DNA of 64,000 nucleotides from Acanthaster planci (lineage: Eukaryota > Echinodermata > Asteroidea > Valvatida > Acanthasteridae). Below, one piece after another: positions 15,201-27,200 of this stretch (positions within the stretch are counted from its first letter, which is position 1; every line of letters begins with the position of its first letter). Position numbers and translations under genes: made by a program. The notes under the pieces were generated by a model. It made no database searches, was not told the DNA's origin, and worked only from the letters and a program-made list of their open reading frames with translations. Location: contig NW_019091484.1 in NCBI RefSeq assembly GCF_001949145.1, positions 234,642 through 298,641 of the forward strand. The letters run 5' to 3'.

Positions 15201-18200
15201 CCTTCAGGGAATCTCTGTCACATAAGTTGAATCCACACCAAATTAATGATAATGATTTTAAGTGTATTCACACCAACACGTTTCTGTTCAAAAACAAATC
15301 TAGAAAAATGAAAGAAGAGGCACACAGAGATGGTTGAATGCTGAAGAAATGAGTGGAAATAACGCCAATTGAATTCAAAGTGCCAGTGCAGGTATTGAGC
15401 CATCAAAATGATTGTCATATAAAAGCTGAGGGGGAGGGGTTTAATGTCAGACAGTGGCTTGTGCCAACTTCATGCATAATGCATTAATACCTTGTGAGGA
15501 AGTCAGGTCTAGAATCTATTCCCTTAGCTTCCCTCTTCGGAGGCATCTCCCCCCCCCCTTCAAGTTCTCTGGCAGCCTTTCCAGCTCCTCCACCTTTGTC
15601 CTCGTTTGTCAGGCATTTTGAGCGAGGTGGGTAATCTGACACCCTGTGCGCAGAGGCTGCTCATGGATTTTGCGAGTCTCTGCTGAAGCCCTCATTCGTA
15701 GGCATCTCTGTCGGTTGTTGGATGAGCCTTTTTAATTGAGTATTCAGGAAGATTTTTTTGTGTGCGATCTGCGAACGTTAAAAGTACGCATGTTTTTTTT
15801 TGTTTAGGGGGGAGGGAGGGATGCAGTTGCAACGTACATGTAGCCAAATGAATGGCTCTGTCTGTTTTTAACCATGTACATGTATGTCATAGAGATTTCC
15901 TCCTCTTTCTCCACATTGAAGGGTTGATGAATTCCCTAGGCACTGTCAATATCGTATTTTGGCCGATACTAATATATCAGTTTTTTATATCGATATTATC
16001 TAGATCAAAATTTATTCATTTTAAGTTTCAAGTTTTTATAACTGGCGTGAATGGCTGGTAAATTGTTCAAAGGGTACACCCCTACACCGTAATGGTGTGA
16101 TCCAATTCACTTGGGCGAAATGTTCTAGCGTCCGCATTGCGTACGTTGCCTACATGGGATGGGATACACGCATAGCGATTTCATTGGCACGCGGTCTAGT
16201 CTATGTACGTTTGGTTAGCAAATCTCAGTTTGGAGGATAAATTTTGCGATATTTTTGAGGCAAAGTGTATGCGAATTATTGAGTGCGAGACTGAGTTAGG
16301 TGACTGAATTTATCCTTCAAATGTCGCCGTATAAGCCGCCAGGAGTATACGCTACAGGGACATTTTTCACTCCGTTTGAGAACCAACGTAAGCCATGGCT
16401 TATCGAAAATGAAGGGTAATGTGACAATACGCTTCCATATTTTTCAATAGAGTTCGTTCCTCAGCAGCAGTATTTTCGATATATTTTTCAATATCGTTGT
16501 TCTCAAAGTTTCGATATTTTCGATATATTGATATTACCAAATAACTTACATCGGCGATATCGATATCAAGCCCATATTGATATATCGACAGTGCTTAGAA
16601 CTCCCTGCACTTTCTGTATCTGTATCTCCCTCAGTTATTTCAAACTTCTCCCACACCACCTCCCAGTAGAAATTTTCTTGGCACAGTTTTCTAAAGGTGG
16701 CCCTGATAAGCATTAGCTGACTTGTGTGGAGGAGTGCATGTTATTATGATGACTTTGGTCAGGAGTTAAGGTTGCTATGGTAAGATGGATCCAGTATTAA
16801 AGTGCTGGTGTACGAATCTGACAGTTGACCTTTTTCCCCATGTGACTTGATTGCACTAAATTTAACAAGACCACCACATGTGGACCGCCTCCGCCACGGT
16901 GATCGCATAATCCCATGGGCAGCTTCAACCAGGTACAAGCGCACGTGCGAATACTGCATGCTTGACTAGTTTATCTTGAATAAGTAGATGACCATCACAA
17001 CACTGTGCACTCATTATCATCACAACACGTCGTGGTCCAGCACGATTGTGACATCACAGGAAAAAGGTCTATATACATGCAGATGTGAGAGGCTAAGAAA
17101 CCACAAGTTTCTGTTTGTATGGCCAGCGAGCAGCCATTGAAGTACATTGCTAATACGCATCATTGAGGCAGGAATTTCTCATCTTGGCTGCATTGTGAGA
17201 TTTCATCCTTTTGTGCATCTGTCCATAATGAATTGATTATATGGCAGGCGACTTTACTTAAATATTGAGGACTGCACAGTAACAAATTAATAGTATTATC
17301 AATCCTGTTGAGTATATTGCAGGTTTGCACAATGGGCAGATTCTTGACTTTTGGGGATCCCGTTGATATTATGGTGTTTATTATTCAAGAAAAATTGTGA
17401 ACATCTGGTACCAGGAGGATTTCCTTAAAGGAGTAGGTACATGTACGTTGGGTGGAGAATTTAAGACAAAAGTTAATGGATGGACTCTTTGTTGCCGCTT
17501 TAGTATTCATGTGTTATTGCAAGCGACCAATCAGAGGGTCTATCTATAATTCAAGTGTTAACATAATAATCTCTCTCACACTGCTGCAATTCAGGGTGGT
17601 AATTGGATCATGATTAATACTGGTGACCAGCAGGTACGATGGGATATCGATACAGTGCAGGTAGATGTTGTGGGCGCCATCTTTAACTTGGATGTAATGG
17701 GTCAGTGCTTGTCTCACAGAGGCTGTCCTTGTGAGGCAGCAATTAAACTCTCATTTTTTTTGCGTAGCTGGGCGAACACAAAATTGATTTTGTGTACAGC
17801 ATGTTCTGGGAGATCAACATATGATGTGCAATTTTGTGGTGTGCAGAAGATGTTGCCTCGGATCAACTTATTTTCTCTTCTTCTTGTCTGAAAAAAGTGG
17901 AAATACGTCATGGCTACCCCCCCAAAAAGAAATAGAACATTTTGTACAATATGGTAGTGTACCTGCATAAATCTCTGTCATCTGATTAGTGGATCATTGA
18001 TCACATGTCAGTGAATTATTTATTCTGTGAATAGAAAGGAAAAAGAAGGCCTATCCAACAGTACCCGTTGAATAGAACTGCCTTCACTTGACTGGTCCCC
18101 GCCCCCATTTCATGCATACATGTGTCTCATTTCCAGTAAGAAAGAGGAAAATAATATCAGTCTAACATTGCACAGTATGCCAGTTGGCAGTGCTTCAAAC

Positions 18201-21200
18201 ACAAATCTGTTTGGCAAAATAACGGGTGTCAATACTTGAGGGCGACATAGTTGCTCTCCTAACAGAAGAGGATTTGTGCAGGTACTGTATAAAACAAGTA
18301 ATGAATATTTATGAGTGCAATAGTAACTATATTTTCATTAGGTGACAGATGAAAATGTCCTTTGCTTCATGGAATCGAGCATTTCATCTGTCAACTCGTG
18401 AAATCATTCTTTACCACTTCACTCCTAAACATTGGTTATTTTACATGTACAGTCGAACTATGTCAAGAAGAGCACTGTTAATACAAGATTCTGCTTATAA
18501 CAAGGACATTTTAGGTCCCAATCCTTTGTTTTTCATTGTTTTATTCCTCGTAATACAAGGTTCCTGTTATAACAAGGTAATTATCCAAGTCCAAACGACC
18601 TCTTATTAATGAGGTTTGACTGTACATGTACTCGGGTGGATTTATTTAGAATTTATTTAAATTGCTGTGTGAAACCAGATATGGCTGTTTCACATTCTTG
18701 AAGTAACAAAAAAGTGTCATTCAGTGAGATATAACAGGATCCGTTTCAGTCAGATTGGTCTCATGGAATGGAGTGTTCCATCCGTCACATTCTAAAATCT
18801 TCTTACCGGCACCTCTGCACTCATTTCAACATTCATCGCTAGCACTTTGTTGCTGCTGTTTGCATATTGGCTAAGGTCTGCTGATTCCATAATGCATCCA
18901 GTAAACACTAATGGCTGATTAAAGGGGGATCTCAGGAGCTGATGAGGCTGTTTAGCTGTTGATAATCAGCAATTAGGTATGCACTTTTTCCAAGAGGCAG
19001 TGCTCATGCCTGCAGGTGCATGTAAATAGGAGGTAGCTTTCTCATTGAAGTTATTGCTGAAATTTTTAATGTGGATCCTTTGGGGTTCTTTTCTGGGCAC
19101 AGTTTGAACGGTTTTTCTTGTATGAACTCTGTTACAGCTTTCATAGGCGAAACATTAAGAACTTAGGTTTAGCAAGCTTTCATTATGTTAAAGGGATTCT
19201 CAGGATGTGTCGGAATCTGTTGAAATCATCCTGATCATCATGAAAGATTGCTGACACTCCGTTTGAGCCAGATTCTGTGGATGTGTGGGTGGTGTTCGAG
19301 ATGCGCATCATCCTTTTAACCACTGTTCCGTCAACTTTTTAATAGGATGGTTCTTTTTATAGCTTTCTCGTTCTGTTAGTCTCAGTGGACTCCTTGGTTT
19401 TCAAGGAGCAGCCTTTAATTCTTCTCCATCATGATTCCGAATCTAAGCATGATTTGACCGTGGATCCGCACCCTCACTTCAAGTTTCACTGCTTTCATTT
19501 GCAAGACAAAGCCTGGTGCCATCATATCTAAATCTCAGGGCTATCTTCCCCCCCCCCGCTGTGAACCCCAGAGCAAAAAATTCCCACCATATATTCGATC
19601 AGCAGGTGAGTAGGGCCATCTTGCAATGAGAGGGGAGAAAAACAATCCACAGAGGATTCTTGCAGAAATGTCAGGATGTCCCCAGTCGATGTAGGAAGAC
19701 AGACCGGCTTACAAGTGTGATATGTCCACTGGCCAGGTTTAACCTATAATGTTGGCTGGCTTTAGAGCTCCATACCCTTACAAAGATGCCCTGCCTTCCT
19801 CGTTCTTGGACATGTTTCTGGAATGACTGACCTGCAGGTTGGAGGATGAGATAAATCATGGCAAGCTGATACTCTGTGATGAGACTTGAAATGGATTCTC
19901 ACAGGTCCTTATTAGCATATAAACATGTACATGTTGGTTTCTTCTCGGTTGAGATCCTTTGGCTCTATAAAACCATACTTTTCTTGAAGCTTTATTTTCT
20001 GTTTTCCCTTTTTGTATTGATGGATTTCTTCTAACAGTCACGGTCCTGACCTTTGTAAAGGAGGAAAGCAAAAGATCAAAACTCAGTTTGGTTTGAAAAT
20101 AGCCGCTGCACTCTTCAAAATATGCGTGGTTCTGTATACCAATGGGGTGATTCAGAATTACAAGCCATTACTGTGATGGTGAGGATGGTGCCCAGCCCAA
20201 GTGCAGGTCGCACACTCACGTTAAATACCTCTGCAATCAGTAGGGTGTTGTAACTTGCCAAAATGCACATGTTACATGTAGTTGAGTTTGAAGAACATGT
20301 TTTCCTCATGCATCCTTGAGTGCTGCTGAAGGTGAGGTTTATCAACATTTGGGTTGAATTGACAGATAATCCGGTTTTTCACTGAAGTAGCACAACCTCC
20401 CTGGGAAAATGAGAAAAAGAAAAAATGTTGTCAGGAGATTGAATCAGTTTCTTTAAGAGATTTCCCCAGAGGGGAAGATCCAAACTGAAGATGATTTGGG
20501 AGGCGTTGTCAAAGGGTGTGTGAGAATCCAGCAGATTGACGTCAGAGAGTTGACGGTGTGATGGGGAGGGGGGGAATGACGTCGGGCAGTTCAGTACTTA
20601 GTCAGATGAGGAGCACTTGTGTCTACACATATATACATAAATGCAGGGTCCGTAGAACTGACGGAAACATTCAGAGCATGAAGTCGTCGATCTCTCTGGC
20701 TGACACTTTGGAATGGCCAGGCCTTGATTAGCAAGATCCTGATGTGTTATGTGCACGGGTGAAGTGGCGGGTTGTAGTACCGTAATTAATCCCCCAACTG
20801 ATAATGTCTTGCCACTCTGCCCACATGAGGTGTTTCGGTGAACACCTAGAACGGGCATTATTAGCAGGCCTCTTGTGAATGCTCATTTGACCAGTGGCAC
20901 ATCCATCGCGGAACTGTTTGCCAATTGTTGTTTTTCTAGGAATCGAAAGCACCAGAGTTCTAAGAATGGCGCACTACCTTTTGGGGGGGGGGTACATGTA
21001 GGATTTTAATACAGAAACAAAATGAGATGACGTTGTTGACAAAAATCCCCCCCATGTAATAACCTGGACTTGCTCTTGAAATCACTCTGTGTAAGTTGCC
21101 ACATGTATTGATTTCATTTGGCACTAACAAAATACTTATAAAAATGCACATGTTAATCTAAACTTTCTAAAAATTTAAACAAAAAAGAAGAAATATGACT

Positions 21201-24200
21201 AACACCAGCAGTATTAAGTACGAGAAAGCATTTTTTCTGCTCTGGACGAAATGAAAACTGCAGTTTTTCTTGGCTGAGCCTTCCACCTCAACGCTGGCCT
21301 CATTTTGCATGTCTGTGCAAATATACATGTATGGATAGGGCCAGCAGGCGACACTGGCCAAATGGGAACATACATCTCCTGTAAGTTTAATGTACATGTA
21401 TTCTGCCCTGTGTGATGAAGACGTGACATTAGGACTAGCAATAAAGAACAAGATTGGAGGGCGACAGAAGAGCAAAAGTGCCCCGACTGCCTACAAGGTC
21501 TTTTTGGAAGAGAGAAGGGAAGCAATCCGTTGTCCTGGTAACAGGAGGACAGCCGGGGAGTTGATGACATTGGAGATGCGTGCCTGGACTGGATAATCGT
21601 GCACCAGTATGCCAGTTTTGAGTTGTATTTTGTTTTTCATTGGGTAGCGAGTGGACCTGATTGTCGCCACTCTGTACTCTAGGGCCCTTAGCAATGTGCA
21701 GGCTGATGCATAAAGACTTGGGCATTGACATGTGGGTATCTCTAATCAAACCATGCATTTGTTTTACCTGCACAGTTTTAGCCCCAAGAAATTCAAGAAA
21801 ATTCCAATCACTCTCCTTTTTTCCCCTCAGTTTCCAGAAATTTTTAAATATTGAAAAATTTTGAAGTTTGTACAGTGGAATGCCGCTATAACGAACATGC
21901 GGGGGTCCACGCTGAAAAACTCCCTGGCGGGGAGATACTTGTACCTGAAGCAGTCCTGGCTCACTCACTGTATCACTTTCGTCATCTTTGAGGGACAGAC
22001 ATGATCTAAGTTGCCCTAAATTGTCCTGTAAATGTGTCATCCAAGGACTGATTTACTGATATCGGTATGTGCCTTATGGCACAAATATGCTGCCTATTGT
22101 GTGCACTGTTTCTTTTGTACCCGTATCAAAGGGAGTAACAAATAGATGAATATTAAATTTTGAAGCGTGTGCTGTGATGACGGCTGGCTTGCATATTAAC
22201 AGTTCAATGATGGTGGGTCCTGACCATGCCAACTGGCTGCAGATACACGTACTATGGATCAGATGACGGCGAATGAAGCGTGGCTTGTTGAAGTTGTGCC
22301 AAGCAAGGTGGGCAGCGTTCAGAGGCTTCGAAAAGCATTATCAACAATGGGTGGTTTTGTTTTGCGATGAACATTGTTCAAAGAATCTATGCTATCCATT
22401 AAAACACAAAAAATATTGGAAGTAAAACCCCTAACCCATCTGAAACAACTAAAAAAAAACTAAAATTAGATTTTGGGTTAAATTTCAAAAGGGTGTCAGT
22501 AGCCATATTGTTTCTGTCCTGAACTATACAATACCATACAGATTGTTTGTACTCACTAGGCTTTGAGTCCCTTTGTACATGCATATACGGGATGCTAGAC
22601 AGTCAGAAATCAATACTATGTACAATGCAATCAGAACAGAAAATTGACAGTATTAAAGTTTGGTTGAACAATGGGCGTTGTTATTTCTAGAATTAAATGT
22701 AGGGCAAGCAAGCAAAGAGAATAGAGTTTATGATGAATATACACATGTTACATATGTAACATTGTTGGTTTGAAAGGAAGTACATGTACACTGTATGTCC
22801 AATTTAACAAGCATGCTTAGACATAATTAAAGTCAGCTTTAACCAGGATTGGGATTGAAATGAGGTTTTGCCACAGTTGAAGAGAAAAAGAACCATAAAG
22901 ATACTCCTTTCCAAAATATGATGGTTGTTCATTTTGCACTGTTTTAAAAATTTCTGACCACATATTCCGTCATCTTCGAAGTATCTTGTGGGTATGCCTG
23001 TCAGTGGATAAGCTTTCACCCTAGAGAGGTCATGGAAAACAGTGTGTCAACTTCCCAACAAAGGCCTGTCACTGGATCACAGAGGCTGTCTCGGATTGGA
23101 TGGAAGCGGTGTTTTCATTGTGGCTTCCCTGCCAGAGCGGTTCACCAACTTGCCAGACAAAAGCAGCTCATAACTTGCGGAGCAGATTGATAAGCGCCTG
23201 CTTTGAACTGGCCCAACTAATTTGTGTATCGATAGTCTGCCATAATAGTCAGGGAAAAGGGAGAGTTGTTTTGATCTGGCACTGTTTTTCGTGTGTACGT
23301 AACTGTCAAACATTAATGAACCCCTCAGCTGTGGTGTTACAGCGTGCATGACTGTGACTCAGAGGGGTTGAAGATTGGTGTGATAGCGTGCAACATGTGT
23401 AGGGTTTATATCCTTGGGTTGTGAGATGACATGCCAAAGGAAGGGCTGTTATTTCATTAAGGCAGGGTCTTTAGACAGAGCAGCCATGTAGCCGTATATG
23501 TCTGGGTGCATCACACGTTGATGGTGGAAGGGGGTATGCAGGAGAAAGGAAGTCGTGGTACCGGTATTTTTAGACATCTTACTCTTGATAACGAGTATGG
23601 TCAGACAGGACGTGTGCAGTGGGAGTATATGTTGCACTGCATTGTGGGACCTTTGGCAAAGAAATGCGCACATAATCCCTTAGGGAAGCTTTCCGTTCAT
23701 GAGTCAGTGCATGAAAAGGAAACAGATTTCAAATGATAAAGGAAGTTTAAAGTAATAAAGCGTAGTTTCCCCAACTCGGAATTGGTTTCTCATGGTTCCG
23801 TGTATTGTGACCCTTGCACTGGTATACAGTTTTCAAGAATCAGTTGGCTGTGGCTGGGAACAACATGCATTGTCTGTGGGAAGTGGCTAAAGCCGCTAGC
23901 CAATGGCTATGTCTAACTGCAGCCCTAACTGTCAGGCAGGGCCTTGCACACTCTCAAACAGACATTGGCTTATGGGTTAAACAGATCATGTAGTATATGA
24001 TATGTGGCTGCTTCTAAATTACTGGGCTGTGGCTTAAAAACACATGCATCTAGAGAAGCATGAAGCCGCTAGGTTATTCGCACGGGGCCTGTGACTAACC
24101 CCACACCCCTTGAGTGCATGAAGACTTACACTGAAACTTGAGGATTTTACATAATCTGTTTCCATTTTTCATTGTTTATGCAGCGCTAGCCATGGGACTG

Positions 24201-27200
24201 TGCGTGACAATGATAGCGTTCGTCCGCCTGCCCAGCCTCAAAGTCTCCACATTACTGCTCACCGGTCTACTCATCTACGACGTCTTTTGGGTGTTCTTCT
24301 CCACGTACATATTCAATGCCAACGTCATGGTCAAAGTGGCCATGAGGCCCGCCAACAACCCTGTAAGCTTTTGTTTACCCCGAGTTTCTTGTTTTGTCGG
24401 TATCCCTTGTAGCTTTTGCACTTTCTGTTATACACCGTTGGCCTTGGGCCAGATTGTTATTACGCATGTTGGATCAAAAGGGTATTGTCATACAACAGAC
24501 ATCACAGACCTAAAGTATCAATAGTTTCAGTTTTAGTGGCATTCATTGTCAGTGGCCAGAGAGTAAGTGGCATCACTTTCTTGCTTCAAGGTTTCACTTC
24601 TCTGTTCAAAGATCTTTTCCGTGACCTTGTGACTTTGTCCACTAGTAAGTTTCCCAGGGGGCAGCAGAACCATGCAATTCCTTCACTTATGTGACAAAAC
24701 ACAGTAAAAGGGCCAGTAACTTACCGCCATGTTCATCGTATCTTCCTGATGGAAGTTCTGTAAAATGGCACCTTGCAATGTTAAATTCATGGCAATCGCT
24801 GCGTTCTGTCTCTGAAAAATCCCACAAGATTATATCTTGATGATAATGGAGGCTTTTTCGGCAGATGGGTACCTTAGCCATTGCGAGAAAGGCTTTACAA
24901 CTGCTGTGGAAATACTGTTCATTTGGGGGACCTGTCTTTATGGGAAACCAGATGTTTTCTGCTCATTGACTTTCACCATCTGCTGGTTTTTCTTGTTTCA
25001 GATCGGTGTGGTTGCCCGAAAGCTCAACATGCCGGCCGTCGTCAAGGAAGCCCCTCAGCTCTCTTTGCCTGGCAAACTCATTTTCCCCAGGTGAGTCGAC
25101 CAGTCATAGACACCCAGCCATAAAAGTCATCATTAATCAATAATTTGACAAGGCAACGAAGCATTTACTCAGTAACCAGTTGTTGAACTCGCCAGCTTCT
25201 ACTAAATGGCGTTCACATATTGGACAATGGTTTAAACTATTTGTAAAGGGTTTGCATGGCTGCCATCTTGCAGGCTGGCGCTTTTCTGCACAAAGGAGGT
25301 TTCCCTGTGGAACAAAAGAACTGCCCCAGAAGATAGCTACCATGCAAAGCCTCTATTGCTGGCAATGAACAAGATTCAGAAGTGTATACACATGAGTGCA
25401 TATTTCAGGCAGCTATTGAAATATTGAGGAGAAATGAAATGCATTTTGTCAGGACCTACGTGTGCAGCGTATCCAGTAGGTGACTGGCCAGCCTTGGCCC
25501 CGGTTGTGAACTTTGCTCATACAGTCTACGTGTATATCTCTCCAACCTCATCCTCAGTGATTATTGTATTTCCAGCCTGGCTTTCAGAAGCAACCCTTGG
25601 AAAGGAAATGAGAGGAAACTTGTTTCCTATATCCTGATTCAATACAGCAACTGCAAGGAAAAGATATTTACATCATGCATTTGGTATTGATAATTTCAAC
25701 ATATATTACATGTTTTCACACCTGCGGCAAATTGTTACATCCATTTTCCCTCTAAACAAATCCCTCCTTTACCATTTTGATCACAGTAATGTAAAATGTG
25801 ATGAGATCAGCACATTGGCTGGATGAGATTTTAAGATCTATTTGGAAAAAAATGTGTTTTCTTTGTACTAATGCGTCACATTGTAAAGAAGTGTCTTGGG
25901 TTTGATTCCTGACACAACACGCAAAAAGACTTGACAGTCCTGAATACTCCAGTTTAACAATGTAACTTTTCTCCCATCCAAGAGAGATAAGATTAAAGAA
26001 ATTAAAAGCAAGACTGTATTAGCAGAAATGAAAGAGAAATGTAATCCTGATTGAATACGTCCTGCAGGGACAGAGGACTAAATAATTCCCTCATTTCTGA
26101 AACCAGACTTGGTTTACATGTAGGTGTCCACTCCTTGATTGGTGCTGGGTGGTTAATATGGGTAGTTGCAACCCTCCAATCTTCATAATTGCGATACGAT
26201 TTTCTTCCATGGCCTGGCCAATGATGAAACCTCCCTAGAGGCCTGTCGATAATTAAGCCCACACTAGCAGGGTGTGATTCTAGACACTTTATTTTTGCCC
26301 GCGTCAGTTGGAAATAATTTTTGAGTGCGATGGTGTTCCAAGGTGTCAGTCCTGCGTTTGACAAGGCTGTCTTGGGCCACCATGCTTCAGTGCTCTACAC
26401 AAATTTGCCTGAGATAAGTGCTTTCAGCATCCTTAGATCTAACATTGTGGAAAACTGAATTTGTGGGTACGAGTTCAAATGCATGTCAGACAGTAGCATG
26501 AACTGGCTTGAAAATTCTTAGGAGCCACCCAGGGGTGAACACATTTTATCCAAGGGGGCGCTGAAAGCAAATTTACTGTGGCTTGGTACATTGGCTGTGA
26601 ATATTACGGAATTTCAAACTGGGGCACTGGGGGGGGGAGGGGCACAGACTGCTGCTGGAGGGGGCATGTGCCTGGCATCCTCCCCCCTCTCGTTTAAGGT
26701 ACACCGCTGATTTTTTAGCACAGGTACATAGACAAATTGATCCTTCACATTCTGAATGTTTAAGATGTGAAATACTGGCGAGTGGGTTGTTCACTCATGC
26801 ACATGTTTGTGTAACTTCAGAAAACTGGACTTTGAGTCGGCCCCTCCTTTAGCATATTGAAAGCTCATGGTACAAAATTGTGTGCTGGAATACTCTCTGT
26901 ATTTGCTGACTTCCCTGGTACTTGGCTGTAGTCCAAACTTGCTGGAACACATGTAGACCCAAGTTTAGGGGGCACCCTTTCTGTCGAGGCACCGCATTGT
27001 AGTTAGCAACTGTATGTTGTACATTATTAACCAAATGGTGGGGATATTTCCATGTGAAATAATTGATTTCTTTATGAAATAGTAAAATGGTCACTGCTTG
27101 TGCTATGTACAGTTGTCGCATACCGTGCCAATCCAGCATTTGTGGTCTTTGCCTAGGAAAGAGGTAGACGTAAGTTGGATCATGCAGATTTTAGTAGTGA

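Larger units (their letters stand above)
13652..24183 (+). other. SPPL3 intron (10.5 kb, the largest)
   Basis: No exon recognised. It carries a hAT-like element (15937-16597), a pogo-like MITE (18450-18622) and a fragment of the 1053-1811 family (21872-21920), plus C and G homopolymers (15551, 19551, 20984). The minus-strand open frame at 21435-22040 has no recognisable family and crosses a transposon fragment, so it is not annotated as a gene. Confidence 0.7.

Noticed and set aside
21435-22040. Minus-strand open frame of 201 codons in an SPPL3 intron
   Set aside because: No recognisable domain, odd composition, and it crosses a pogo-like transposon end at 21872-21920. Open by chance is more likely than a gene.
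24363-24524. Read-through of the SPPL3 YD exon into the intron (open to 24524)
   Set aside because: A consensus donor GTAAGC at 24363 and the phase-0 acceptor at 25001 give the conserved protein; the read-through sequence has no similarity.
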